A DNA stretch of 64,000 nucleotides from Paragordius varius (GCA_964247055.1 OZ176057.1:4836001-4900000), one strand, 5' to 3'. Counted from the stretch's first letter, positions 26,445 to 42,100 are shown. The notes: generated by a model from the letters alone, not told the origin. Translations and numbers: made by a program.

Positions 26445-29400
26445 GTAACCCACTGGCACCTGAAATCTTACGGTTATACAGTGAAAATAATGGGACAACC
26501 AAACTTTTAACACATTTGTTGGATAATTTGATGGCACTAACTTATCCAAAAGCATTTTCTTTAACCACACGTCATGTTATTGGACCATCATCCACGCTGT
26601 TAATTAACAACAATATTAACAAAAATGAAAATGATAATATTTCTTCCATTATAGAATCCGATAAAATTGGTATAATACATATCATTTACCCTTCAAATTC
26701 ACCCTTGAACTATTTAAATTTACCCTTGAACGATTCAAATTTATCCTTGAATAATTTAAATTTACCATTGAATAATCCAAATTCACCCCTGAACTATTCA
26801 AATTTATCCTTAAACAATTTAAATTGACTTTTGAACGATTCAAATTCACCCTAAAATAGCATATGAGTTTTCTAAAGTTAAAATAATTACCTAATTTTTT
26901 TATAGTTTTGAATAAATGAAATTTGTTTAAAATTAGTATAATAGTGAAAAAAATAATAAACTATGTTAGTTAATGAGATAAGCCCGAAAACAAGGTTATG
27001 AATTTGAATAGTTCAAGGGTGAATTAGGATTGTAAATGATATATATAAATTGAGAAGCTTGATTAAAATTTATGAATTTTATTAAATGTTAAAGGTATAA
27101 AATTATTATTTTTTAATTATCAAAATTTATATGGGCTTTTAGTGTTGAATTTTAAAGAAGGGATTTTTTGATAAAATTATTGTTAGAAACATTGAAATTA
27201 TGAAACAAGACGACAAGGTTAGATTTTAGTATTGAAGTTTATTTGAGCGATTTGAGTTGATAATCAAATTTTAGTAAAATCATTGGTTTATTCTTATGAA
27301 TTTATGTGTCGGTGTCACTTTATAAAATTTAATTACACTGGACAACAAATTTTTCTGCCACTTAAGTTTTTTGCATTTTCTGATATTTAGTATCATTCTA
27401 ACAGTAAATCTGAAATAAAAATTATAACCCGATGAAAGAATTTTGTATAATTTAATTTTTTTGATTATGCGCCCTCTTTATCAAAATTTTACTAAAAAAT
27501 GTTTTTCTTTGAAAATATACAAGTAATGCCCATTTGTAATATATCATTCGAAAGAGTAATAAAAACTCTATAAAAATAATAATATGTATTACATCGACAG
27601 TTAATATTGGACACAAAGAGCGACAAACGCGCGAAGCGAGAGCACTTTTTTTAATTATTATATTTTTAAAACTAATGGATGAAAATAGCTCAAACTTTGT
27701 TTAGATGGTGATGAATGTCCTAAAAAGATAACACAAGAAAGTTTTTTTGATTAAAACATTTTTTTATTGCATTTATATCACTCAAAACAGCCATTTTCAA
27801 GTTTTTTGTTTTTTAAAAATTACCATCTCATCAATATTAATTTATTTTCTTTACGAGGCTGATAATTTCGAAATTTTAAAGATAAAAACAAAGTTAAAGG
27901 TATTTTTGATCTTTTATAGCTATTATGTAATAAATTTACAGTTATAACTATGCATTTTAGTAGCCACTAGGTAAAATATTTATGATAATAATAATTTTTA
28001 TTAAAAAAGCAAACCAAAAGCTTTTTCAAACATTTTTTTTAAATTAAATACTAATATAACCCTAATAATTATATTAAAATAATTTATATGATTTTCAAAT
28101 TTGTTTGTCTGTGAAAATTCTTGACTTATTTAAGGATTGAAAATTTCGATCATTTAAATATAAATAACTTTTACATCCGATTGATTTAAATGACTTACTA
28201 CCATTTAAAAGATGCAGTTTTTTGCGCTCTTTCGAATGATATAAAATACATGGCTACATATCTAAAACTTTTAATTTTCGAAATTTCGAGTTTAATGTTA
28301 AATCGGGGCCAAAATTATCGATAAACTCTAATATAAAAAAATTCTTGCATGCTAGACCAATTTTCTTTTCAGATATACCAATTATGTACTTTAATAAAAT
28401 AAATTTTAAATTTACAAGAATGGCAGTTAAAAAAAGTTAAAATTTGTTGTCTAGTGTTATCAAAACTTTTACTTGATATAAAGTTTTTGGTGTATTGGTT
28501 TTCAAATTAGTTTATATGTCATTTGTTGATTTATTAAGTGTTTATAAATAAATTTTAAAGTATAAATTCAACAATTTATTGAAAAAATGGATATTTTAGT
28601 CCGTTATACATATAACTAAAAAATTATTTTGTGCTGCCTGCAATAAAAACCATTAATTATATTTAGATTTTAACGAAAAAAAACGATATATATATATACC
28701 ATTTTTTCAAATTCACCCTCGAAAAATTCAAATTTACCCTAAAAATAAATTGTTTTTTTGGGCGGCTAATATAACTCATCATAAAATATATGGCATAGTT
28801 TATTATTTTTTGACTCTTATATTAATATCAAACGAAATTTCATTTTTTTTAAAAAATATACAAAAATATAGGTAAATTTTAATAAAAAACACATAATTTA
28901 TTTTAGCGTCAATTTGAATTGTTCAAGGGTATATTGAATTGTTTAAGGGTGAATTTGAATTGTTCCACTGTGAATATAACTGTTTAAGGGTAAATTTGAC
29001 TTACTCGAGGGTGAATTTACTGTTTAAGGGTAAATTCGAATTGTTTAAGGCTGAATTTAAAATTTTAAATGGTATATTACTACATTTACTAGAAAATACG
29101 AATGTTAACACACCATCTCAAGAAGATAACACAGAAATAACGAACAGAATTGATAATAAAATTACAAATTTGTCTGAAAATATCGTTATTGATAAAATAA
29201 AAACTCTTGATGATAAATTTGAACCACAAGAGGAAGAATTGGATGATCCTATGCCTAAGCGAAAATTTATACCTATCCGTGAAATTAAAACTCAATTACA
29301 CTTGGAACAGAAAAAACATTTGAGGACAGCAGGCAAAAAGATGAATGATCCAATCAATATGTTGTATTCTGATGAAGGTATTCATATTTAAAATCTTTTA

Positions 29401-30147
29401 AATGTGGTAATATTTGTACTTATGTTTAAATTTTGGATTATCATTAAATTATTTTTGTCAAAAATAGACGAAGGTGAAAATGGAATTTAAAAATGTATAA
29501 CAAAATGTAATTATGATTGTGAAAACTAATATAACGTGTTATTTTAATTTACGTCTTTTTGCAATATATATATATATATATATATATAATTAAGGTTAAA
29601 AATATGGTGGGTACTTTAAAAAGTTAGTTTTTGAGATTTTATATTTTTTCCCTCAAATTTTAGTTTCGGAATGATTTTAAAATAGTTGCTATACGTACCT
29701 TTAATCATAACAAAATTATGGTTTTTTGAATAAATCAATGATAAATATAAAAAAATTTAAAATTGTGTGTTTTATGTAACTGTGTTGCATTGTTTAAACC
29801 TTTTACTGTATATGCATATCCTTAAGTATAATTGTGATATTTATTATATTATATATATACAGTAAAAACTGAAATTATACAGACAGAACGTAAAAATATA
29901 ACGACAAATATATTTTTCAAAAGACTACCATACTTTTTCACACCTTTATTTATCCTATCGCCCACGTTTAACCTGGTATATATATATATATTAAAATAAA
30001 TGTTAAAAATAAACTTTATAATTATATTTTTTCATTTTTTATCATTTTAGAAGATTATAATATGGATAATATGGGGAATAATGCAAAAGTATGGTTGTTT
30101 TTTAGAAAAAAAAAACTTTATATTTTTACATTTTGTCCGTATAATTT

Positions 30148-30196
<49 letters not shown>

Positions 30197-33100
30197 AAAA
30201 TTTAAATAAAATGTTAAAAATGAACTTTATAAATATATTTTTTTCATTTTATATCATTTTAGAAGAAAATAATATGGATAATACACCTATTACAATGGAA
30301 AATTTGGGTGGATCTTACGAATACGGTTTAAATAGTACCGAAGATTTTTATGCCAGTGGTCGCATGAATTATTTCAATAATATTACAACTATGAATGTTT
30401 CTGGCAAAGGTATTTTATTTCATTTTTTGTTTTATTAGTTATTTATGATTGGTTTTGGGTTTATAAGGTCTTTTTACAGTGAAATATGAAATTGTAAAAA
30501 CAAAACTATGTATTATGAAATTTTTGAAAGAAAACTACCTTTTTGAGTCTCGATTTTTCTATAATGATTTTTTACTGTAAGGATTTTATTTTTATGAGGT
30601 TAATAACGATTTTTTCAGCCTAAATGCAACCATTTTACAATGATAAAACATGATAAATATATTTTTGCAAAAAATTAGTTATTTTTTTTATAAAAATATA
30701 GCGAAAAAATTGTCCTTTTATTTTTTTACGTTTTGTCCGTATAATTCCAATTTTTACTGTAATTTTTATATTCTGTCCCTATAATTCAAATTTTTATTAA
30801 GTTAATAATGATTTTTTCTTATACGATTATTTGACAGTGGTAAAACGTCAAATTATTAATACAAAAACTATTAAAGACAGACATATTTTTTTTAAAAAAA
30901 ATATCACCATATACCTTTTAAAAACCTAAATTTTTTCGCACATTTAACTACATAATTGCTGAGTGTGTATAAAATTTAAATCTTTATCCTCTCTATTTAA
31001 TTACAAAGGATAATTTTTTTTTAAAAAAAACATGGAAGTGTTTATAAAAGTATAGTTTCCCATTTTTAAAAAATTTTTTTGTTTTTAGATTGTGATAATA
31101 AAATTTCCAATGTTGAAGCAACCACTATGAATTCAGGCCAAACGATTGAAACTAATAAAAATTTGACATCAAATTTAAACCCAAATCTAAATAGCAATTT
31201 AGATTTTTTTAGTTCACCCTTTGAGGAAGACACGTCAAGTTCTGAATATTCCAAAAACACTTCCGATGATGAATCCTTAAAGTAAAAGTTAAAATTTTTG
31301 ATTGATGATTGATACCATTTACAATTTAAATTTACCCTTGAATAATTTAAATTCACCTTTGCACAATTTAAAATTCACCCTCGAACAATTCAAATTTTAC
31401 CCTAAAATAAATTATGTCTCTTTTTAAGATTAAAAATCATTTATATTTTTCATAATTTTAATAAAGATGAAATTTTGTATAAAATTAACAGAATACTGGA
31501 AAAAAATAATAAACTATGATATAAAGATATTCATATTAATGATGAGTTATAATAGTTCGAAAACACATATGAATTTGATGTGTTTGAAGGTAAATTTGAA
31601 TTGTTCAAGGGTGAATTTAAATTGTTTAAGGGTATATTTGAATTGTTTAAAATAAATTTAAAATTAAGGGTATATTTAATTTGTTTAAGGGTGAATTTGA
31701 TGTTCAGGGTGAAATTAAATTGTTTAAGATAGAATTTGAACTGTAAATGGTATATATAATGAATGAAATGTATTTTTTTACATTCGACAAAAATTACTTT
31801 TAATACTACTAATCGAAAATTTATGTCCTTAATATATTAATTCAATGATTATTGTTGAATTTAAATTGTGTTCCCATTTTAATATATATTTTTGTATGTA
31901 AAAAGATAAGCTTATTTTTTTCAATAAATACCTTATATTATTTTGTATATATCCTGAGAAATATGGATTCTAAATATTTAAATTGTTAACACGCTTATTT
32001 TATATATTTCTTAACTTTAATAAGTAATTTTTAGTTTAATGGAATACTTATTGTGTATAAATTATTTTATCATTTATAATATATTTTTTGGGTTTTTAGA
32101 TTTGAAAATGGAAAAAATATGGTTGGTAATATCAAAGATAACTCAACTCCAAAATCACAAGAAGGAAAACAAAGTTGGCTCATATTTAACATTATATTAT
32201 ATCCTAAATTAATTTTGTTTTAGGCGTATATTTTTAAAAAGTTTTATTAAGGCACAAAATATGGTGTAATGTAAAATCTTATATTTGCGTATAAAAAGCA
32301 ATTTGAAAAAAAGTTAAATTTTTTATTCTCTGAGTTATGTTGTTAATTAGTGTTATGTTTATATATGGATTTTTGTTACAATCCTTAAAAAATTAAGGGC
32401 ATAAAAATATGATCAACCTAAAAAATCTGTTTTTTCTTTATATTACGCGGCATTTTATTGTATAAAAATACCGTTTTTTCACAAAGTAATGACTTTGTGT
32501 ATTTCAAAACAAAAATGGATTTCTTTAAGTATTTTAGGCATCATTGCTTTACCGTTAATTTTGCGAAAAATAGGTTTTTTTTTGTGAACATTTAAAACAA
32601 TATATTTGTTTTTATTTCTGGAAAAAAGTAAATCTTTTTTTAATTTTGTTCCTAATCTTGTAAAAAGTTAAATAAATGCAATCAAAAATTAGATATTTAT
32701 TAAATATATTAACTATTTATTTATACGCGTTTTTGCCATTTATTTTAACTTCTTGATGTATTATTATGCTTTTTTGACTCAAAAAATTAGTATTACGCAT
32801 TATCTTTGGATTATCTAAAATACCTCAAGGGGGGTAGTTTAAGTCTTTGCTGGTTGCATTCACAAAATATATATGGGTTTTAAAATTATGGAGTATTAGA
32901 TTTTTAACAACATAAGCAGTCTGTAAAAAATTAAATTATTATGATTTGTTTTTCATTTTTGGCTAGTTCATTGTCTAAATTCGGACAAAAAGCTATTATT
33001 TAAAAAATTTGTTCGTTTCGAGAAAATTAATTTTTTTCCTTAGATTTCGTAAAATTTTTCGGAGTTTTTGTTTACGCTGAACACCCCTAATTTAATAAAC

Positions 33101-36100
33101 TGTATTTCAAATAAACTTGAATCTTCACATTTTTAATGGTCTTTAATTTTTTTATTTCAATTACTTTTTTTTCTGACCAAATATAGAAGGCAGAAACAGT
33201 AAATTCGAAAAACGCAATCACTCTGAATTTAGCCTAATGTGTTACAATATACTATGTGATAAATATGCAACACGTCAACTCTATTCATACTGTCCCACAT
33301 GGGCTCTATCCTGGAATTATAGGTATAATAATTTTATTATTTACACTTCAATTTTACCCCCTTAAACAGTTTAAATTCACCCTATAAAATAAATTATTAT
33401 GTGTTTTTTAAGATTAAAAGATTACCAAATTTTTTGAGTTTTTTTGTTTAAAAATATAAAAATAGTAACAATGATATATTTTGTATTAATGGTGATTAGT
33501 TATATTAGCCCGAAAACACAGAGTTTATTTTTAGGGTAAATTAGAATTGTAAATGGTATTTATATATATTATATATATATAGGTTAAAAATTGAAATTAT
33601 ATAGACAAATATGTAAAAATATGAAGATTTAAAAAAAATTAAAAAGAACTAATATTTTGTAAAAAAAATTAAATATACGTTATAATCTTTGCGAATTACA
33701 AAAACAGGAGTGATAGAGATGGAAAATGGTACTTTAATTAATTTATTCTAATAATAATCAAAAAGAATAAAAAAGTATTAATAAATAATTAACTTCTAGT
33801 TTTAATAAACTATTTAAAACATATTTTTGGTGTTGCTTTGAGTTTATAAAATATAATTGGCAATATACTATTTTTTGGTTGATATGTTAAAAGATAGTAT
33901 GATAATTATTTATTCAAAATTTAATACATAACTATTAGTGGGTAAAAAAACTGTTAAATTATTTACAGTAAAAAATGAAATATAAATGGACAAAACGTAA
34001 CAATATAAAAGAAAATAATTTTTTTAAAAGACAATTCCATTCTTACTTAAACCTTAATTTTTCTTAATTTAATAACAATTGTAAAATAAATTTATTGTTT
34101 ACCATAATACATCTTTATATCATACCTTGCAATTCGACCAATCATATATATTTAAAAAAATCAAAGTTTATTATGTATGGTTGTCATTTAAAAAATAATA
34201 ATTTGTCTTTATATTTTTACGTTTTCCGCATAATTTTAATTTTTATTCTAATAAGTCTGATTTTTTACTGACTTTTTTTTTAAAAAATAAGTCTATTTAT
34301 TAGCTATAATAAAAAGCCGAAAAAATGTTTTCTTATCAAATATTTCCAAACTAATTTCATTTATATAAAATTTTGGCCTAACACCTTAAAATTTAATTTA
34401 ACTATCATTAATATATATAAATCATTTACAATTCGAATTCGTCCTTGAAAAATTTAAAATCACGCTAAAAATAAATTGTGTCGGGCTATATCATTAATAT
34501 AGAATATATTATTATGGCATAGTTTATTATTTTTTCACACTTAATTTATTTTAGGGTTGATTTTGACCTTTAAATCGTATATATTTTTATTTATTCTAGA
34601 AAACATAAAATATTGTCTGAAATATTAACGCTTAAACCAGACATTGTATGCCTTCAAGAAGTTGAAACAGAACAATTTAGCGATTTTTTCCAGCCTGGAC
34701 TTCGCCATTTGGGTAAAACCCAAGGAGGTTGGTTTTTTTTTGTTTTTTTGTGATAAGATTTATAATTTTATTTTACTAGAAAAAATTATTTTCTTTTGCT
34801 TGCATTTTATTAAAATATATATTTTTTAAATAGATCATTTTGAAAAATATATCTTTATTGGACTTTTCAATATTTTATTATACTTAAATTGCGACAAAAT
34901 TTTTATTTGTTAAAGTTAACTTTTGAAGGTATAAATACTTCATTTGGGGGAAAAGGAAATGAAAATTTAAGAAATACCCTTATTTTTCTTTTATCCATTA
35001 GCATTAAAATGCTTAAAAACGTTTTTTATGTGCGACATTTGGTTTTGTTAAAATTATTTTAGCTTAAATCTTTTTTTTTCTATATCTAAGAATTTTTTTT
35101 TAAAAAAAGCTATAAATAATAAAATATAACTTAACTTAATATTTTTCAGCATAAATATGCCAAAAAAAAATTTTTATGCGAAAATCATAAAAAAGAAAAA
35201 ATTACAGTAAAAACTGAAGCTATATGTGGACAAAACGTATAAAATAAAAAGACAAATTTTTTTTAATTTAAACCACTTGTCTTTAGAACAATGATTTCTT
35301 TGAAATGTAACTTATTCCATTATATAATGTAATAATTTATTTATACCTTAATGTCGGAAAAATCAACGTGTTAAGTATCATTCTATTTAAAAAATATATT
35401 TGTCTTTTCTTGTCTGCATAATTTTAAATTTTTTTCCTTTTTTTTTCTTATAGATGGGTATGATGGTATTTTTGCTCCCAAAAGTCGTGCGAAAACTATG
35501 CGACAAGTAATTATAAAATTACTTTAACTATAAATAACACTACTCAACAAGGTTTTGCACCACCCCATTATTTTTGCATTTTCTAATACCTAATGGCATG
35601 GAAAGGCCAAAACAAAAAAGAAAATTAAGGCGACCAATAAGATTTTTCCGAAATTTAATTTTTAAATTTGTATTTAATTCAAAAATAACAATCATTCCTC
35701 GTGTACATATGTTTAAATATTCAAACGAACAAGTCAATACAAGTAATATTCCATGCATGAATAACAAAATTCTAGGCATTAAATAAAATACTTAACAAGC
35801 TAAGAGCCAAAGTATTAAAAATCTAAAAGGGGCTTATGTATAGTGTGATAGATCCGGGCGGCTGCACAAGCTCTGCATATTCCCCAAGCGATCCAATTAT
35901 GCCAGATATGGCAAAAATAACAATAAGTAATCGTAAAGCCCGATAAGAGAGACTTGCAAGCAAAATCCAGGCAAATTGACATGTCAAATTAACCAATTCA
36001 CAGAATAAAGTTAGATAAATTCTACAATTAAATTAAATAAAAAGATAGGTAAATACAAATGGTCCAATCCCATAATAGTAAATTCTACTAAAAGTGGCTA

Positions 36101-39100
36101 CACAACATTCATTTGAAATTAAAAATACAAAACAACCAATAATTTTAAAAAATAAAGTATATCCACTAGGTATAAATAAAGGATTTTTTGTAAGAACCAA
36201 CTCAAGAAAAAAAAGCCTAATAAGTACTCGAAAGAACGAAAACTAACAAAAAAATATAGCCTATCTGAAAGCCGAAGGTTTAAACCATAGAATGCCTTTT
36301 TTAGTATTTTTTTAAAATTTTTTTATACGTATTAAAAATTCACTTGAAAGAAAAAGACTAAATTTTGACGTTTAGGTTCGTACTATTTTTTTCTCTCTGA
36401 TATTTAAATGACATATTTATATTCAAAAGATAGAGTTTAAAACGCTTTATTAAATGATATTAAGTTTATAATATAATAACATTTTATTATAAAGTTATAT
36501 TTAATTTTCTCTCGATTTTCTCTTGTTTTTGAAAAATTGAAAAACCTATAATATTTCAAAATTCTGATTGGCGGGATCAAAAATTTTTTCACATTCGGTT
36601 TTAAAACACTGAAATTAGTCATAATTTAAAAAGTTTGAGTGGTGGTGCTTAAAAATGTCCAAATTTGTCGACTAGTGTAATTTATAATAAAGTGATATTA
36701 TTAAGTTTAAAACTATAAACCTACTCAATTTGCTTCTGCTATATTTTATTTGTCTTTGAAATTTTATTATCTTTTACTGTAGTTACCTGGCAATTTATCA
36801 AATAAAAGGTTTAAAAATTTTAATTTTTATCATAAAATATACACAATATAGGAAGGACAACCTAATATAGATGATGTGCTATATTTCTTTTATTTTTTTA
36901 CTCTGAAATTTATAAATTTACTTTGCTGTAAGTTACCTGGAAAGTTCCGATTGATAATACCGTACCATATGATATAAAACAAATTTTGTCCATTTTTAAG
37001 TATACAAATTTTATGTAAGAGTTAAGAAAAGAATTGTTGAATTTCCGTTTGTTGATTTTCTTCATACGCTACTGTGTTGCCAATCAGCCAGAAATAATGT
37101 GAAATCGCCCAGCATAAATGTGTTTATTGTATATGAATTTTTTTAATTTTACGATTGTTATCACATTAGGGGAGGAGTGACGTTACATTATTTAATTTTA
37201 AAATTTTTAAAAATTTGTGTTTATTATAAAGTTACCCAATTAGTTTTTTTAACCTAAATTTTAAGATTTACTGTAAGTGTTACTTAGAAATTTAAACCAC
37301 GAAACAATATATTTTTTTTTGCTCTCTAAATTATATAGGAGGAACGACGTTACGTAGACGGGTGTGTCATATTTTACCTTAAATTTTAAAGATTTACTGT
37401 AAGTGTTACCTAGAAGTTAAACCACGAAAATATATTTTAGTTTTTTGCCATATTAATGCTCAATTTTTTGCTCTTTATATTTAACACTTCGATTCAAATT
37501 GGGGTATCTAAATACCCCAGACTAAATATAAATTAATATTTTTAAAAAACTACTGAAGGAAACGGTCCCAATTTAAATTTATGTTTCTAGCCTAATAAAA
37601 ATTATATAAATATGCCAAAATATCTTGATAAAATTTTGTTTTGAAAAAAAAAGTTTCATCTCAAACTACTTCGACGCCATTTTTATTTTACAAAATTTTT
37701 GCAAAATATCGTCTTCATTTAATTATAGGGTAAAACTAAAGCTAATTTTTTATATAAATTACATTTAACATTGATAGAAATAAAAAAACCGGTTTATTTT
37801 ATATTATATTTTAATTTTAAAATTTGACACATGTCACGATGAGGAAATTTTTACCTTTCGGTTTTAGCTCAAAATAAGTAATATCAAGTATTTTTGAATA
37901 AAATTTTTTATATATTTCGGTTTATTAATGTTATATAAGTGCAAAATTTTGCCATGGTTTAGATTCCTTCCATACTTTTTAAGTATTTGATTTTAAACAG
38001 GCCTGGGGTATCCAACTACCCCAATTTGAATCGAAGGACTAAAATGAGTGTGTTGTATCCAAGTGTTAAAACAAAATATCGATTTTTAATCATATGTGAA
38101 TAAATAGATGGTTGTGCTATATTTTACCTTATTTCTACCTTAAATATTAAAGAGTTACTGTAAGTTACCTAGAAATTTAAACCACGAAAAAATATATTTT
38201 TGTTTTTGCCATATTAATGCTCAATTTTTTGCCCTTTATATTTTAAACAAAATATACATTATTAATCATATGTGAAGAAATAGATGGTTTGCCATATTTT
38301 ACTTTATATTTGCCCTTATATTTTAAAGATCTACTGTAATTGTTACCTTCAAATTTATACCGAAACAATATATTTTTGTTTTAGCCTTATAAATTTCAAT
38401 TTTTTGCTCTTTATATTTTAAACAAAATATACATTACTAATCATATGTGAAAATTGATGGTTATGCCATGATTTACCTTAAATTTTAAAAATCTACTGTA
38501 AATTATCTAGAAGTTTAAACCACGAAAATATATACCATTTAAAATTCTATTCACCCTTAAACAATTCAAATTCACCCTTTATATAAAAATTTTGTTTTAA
38601 TTTAAAAATAATACTAAAAAATAATAAACTATGCGCCATAAAGATATAGATCATATTTATAATGAGTTATATTAGTTCGAAAAAACATAATTTATTTTTA
38701 GGGTGAATTTGAATTGTTCAAAAATGAATTTGAATTGTTCAAGGGTGAATTTGAATCGTTCAAAGGTGAATTCGAACTGTAAATGGTATATTTGTTTTAG
38801 CAATATAATTTTCTATTTTTTGCCCTTTAAATAAAAATCAAGGAAGAGCGACGTTACGTAGACGGGTGTGCCATATTTTATCGCAGGGACCGATTTGAAT
38901 TACTCCGGACACATTTGGTGGAATTCAATCAAGTGGCTATCGCTAAAGCCGAAGGTAGTCAAAACATGTTAAATCGTGTCATGACCAAAGATAATATTGG
39001 ACTAACTGCACTGTTTCGTCGCACTAAATTAAAGACTTCGTGTGCACGTGATCAGTCCAAGTCACGTGCTATTGACCATGTTGACGATGATTGGACGAGC

Positions 39101-42100
39101 AGCGATAATAGTGATATGATGGATAAGGAGGATGGTACTTTTGTGTTTTATATTAGCAATTACAGTTTAAATTCAACCTTGAACAATTTAAATTCACCCT
39201 AAATAAATTATGTGTTTATGTACATTAAAAAATATTTTAATTTTTTATTTTTAAAATATGGAATTCTGGTTAAAATTAATATAATGCTGATGAAATAATA
39301 AACTATGTCGTAATAATATATATCATATTAATAATGAGTTAGTTTAACCCCTAAAACATATAATTTATTTTTAGGGGGAATTTGAATTATTCGAAAGGGA
39401 AAATTTGAATTGTTTAAGGGTGAATTTGAATTGTTCAAGGGTGAATTTGACTTTTAAATGGTGTATTTTAGTAATGGCAGTATGGCGAATTTGTTTTTCC
39501 AAACACTACTTTAACAGTAACAAACAAAAGTTTTATAAACAGCCACATCTGTAATTTAAATGGCTAAGTCACATGTATATAATTTTATTTTAATCAATTG
39601 CAGTTTTTCAAACTGTGGAAAGTCTTTAATTAAAAATTAAGGAATTGTAAAAAATATCGCGCATAGAAAAAGACTTGTATATTAAACACTATTTTAGCCA
39701 TTAAAAAACAGATATGGTTTATAATTGTGCTCGTTACTGTAATATGCAATTGTTAAATTGTCTAAATCGAATTTCTTCTAATTCACTGCCAAACTTCCGA
39801 AAGACTTATTCCAAAAATTTTGTTTTACAAAATCAATTTTACGTAAGTTTATATTTGAGATCTCTCACGTGTTAAAATTTTGGAAAATATATATATAATG
39901 TTATATGTATATATATACTGACTGCAAAAAAATTTTAATTTAGGATAATTCAAAAATTAATCATAAAATCTGAAATATTATCATTTTAGGAAATATTTTT
40001 AATATACAAATAGCCTAAAATTATATAGTTTGGGTTATAAAATTTCTGGTCAAAAGATGGCGTTTTTCTTATATCACATATAAAAGACAAAAAAAATATA
40101 ATAAAACTATATTAAAATAATTTTTTCATTTTCTACTTCACTATTAAAATCTTAACACTTATATATTATTCAGTAAAATAAACTTCTAAATCAAAATAAA
40201 ACCAAAGATATTGTTTTTTTTGTTTTTGTCATCTGTTATATGAGTATATAAAAAATTTATACTGTTTTATTTATGATTCTTTCATGATAAAAATTATTAA
40301 GTATATAATTTATGCAAATAGTAGTAGAATATCAATCAACAATTTTTACAAATCCAATACAAAATTTGTCATAAAACAGACTTGTTAGAGGAAATTGTAA
40401 AGATTTTTTTGGTTGATATTCCATTACTTTCAAATACTACTTTGCATAAATTATATACTTAATACTTCCTATCATGTGAGAATCCAAAATAAAACGGTAT
40501 ATATTTTTTATACACTCATAAACCAGATGACAAAAATAAAATATAAAAAACAATATTTTTTGTTTTATTTTGTATAGAAGTTTTTTTCACTGAATTAATG
40601 AATGTTAAGATTTTAATAGTGAGTTTAGGTAGTAAATATTAAATTTTAATATAGTTTCATTAAATTTATTTTGTCTCTTAAGTGTGATAATAGATAAAGC
40701 CCATCTTTTGACCTGAAATTTTATAGAAACCCAAACTATTTGATTTTAGGCTATTTATATATTAAAAAATTTCCTATAATGATAATAAACCATAATATTT
40801 TAGATTTTATCATTATTTTTTGAATTATCCTTAACTTTCACTTTTTGCCCGATTTTCTCTCGATATTTCAAAAACTAGGTTGTCAACAAATAAAAAATTT
40901 TGCGGCAAATGAATACGCTGGTCATAAGCTATCTCATGAAAAAAATTTTGTTAAATCAAAATGACCCTGTTTTTTGCACACAGTATATATATATATATAT
41001 ATATAGATTGGCAGAATTAATTAACAAAGGATTTAAATGTGCATAATTATTAAATTATGATTTATGATATGGCTAACAAACACTTTTTGGATTAGTTTTG
41101 AAAAAAATTGAAATTGCATTATTTCTTTGTTTTCAATATACAAACGTTTTCATAGTAAGATAACTTTTTTTGATAAAACATCGCATAGGAATTAAGTTGG
41201 GGCAAATTATTGATTTAACCATAAAAAAATGAAACATATTATACTATTTTATAATATTAATAATTAATTTTATCGGGTGAATATTTATTACTAATTTTGT
41301 GATACCTTATGCATAACATATGTTATGTTTTTGTTCTTTTCCGAAAGCATCATAAATGCGTTTATCCCCTGTATATTTACCATATTTTAATGGTAGCTTA
41401 TTTCACATACTATAGTTGGGGGCAATTTTCAACACACAGTAGTGTATGGAAAAAACAAAAAAATGTTGAATAAACAATTGTTATCTTTCTTTTTTCCATA
41501 CACTCCTGTGTGTTGTAAATTGCCCCCTACTATACTATGTGAAATAAGCAACTATTAAAATACATACTGTACTCTAAACCAAATACAAAGATGCTATATA
41601 ATATTTTCATGTATCCAACAGAACTGAAACATCTGAAAAATCATTCTTTTATTACCTATTTTTCACACATAAACAAATTTATAAATCTTTTTTTTTCATA
41701 CAAATTACGCAAGATAATGCAGAAATCGGCACCACAAAAATAGATGACAACAAAAACCAAAAAGTCAAAACTAAAACCAAAACCAAATCAAAAGTTTTGA
41801 ATGATGTTTGTGATTTATTAATAGTTAGTACAGCGCATGTTCATTGGGATCCCGAATACAGTGATGTTAAAATTATTCAAGCAATGATGATTGTTCATGA
41901 ATTAAAAGTAATAACCTAATAATTAGTTATTTTTTTAGAATGATATGATATAATATAAGCAAATTAATAATAATTTTATAAATAAATTTTCGTTAGATTC
42001 CTCTAAATTCTTCGGATCATAAAAATAAAATTAAAATAAGATACAAAATAAAATTAAAAAATATTTTATAAAAATTCATTTATAAAGTAAAAATTGGGAC

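Noticed and set aside
26272-26827. Overlapping frames with heptapeptide repeats on both strands
   Set aside because: They are readings of family A MITE tandem units fused to CCR4 exon 5 and its complement, not separate genes.
30053-30087. Alternative CCR4 exon 7 at the duplicated acceptor
   Set aside because: The only nearby donor (AAAA|GTATGG) leaves phase 0, incompatible with the phase 1 start of the next exon.
35540-35786. Antisense frames of 70-79 codons in the family U element
   Set aside because: No transposase motif and no splice signals linking to other frames.
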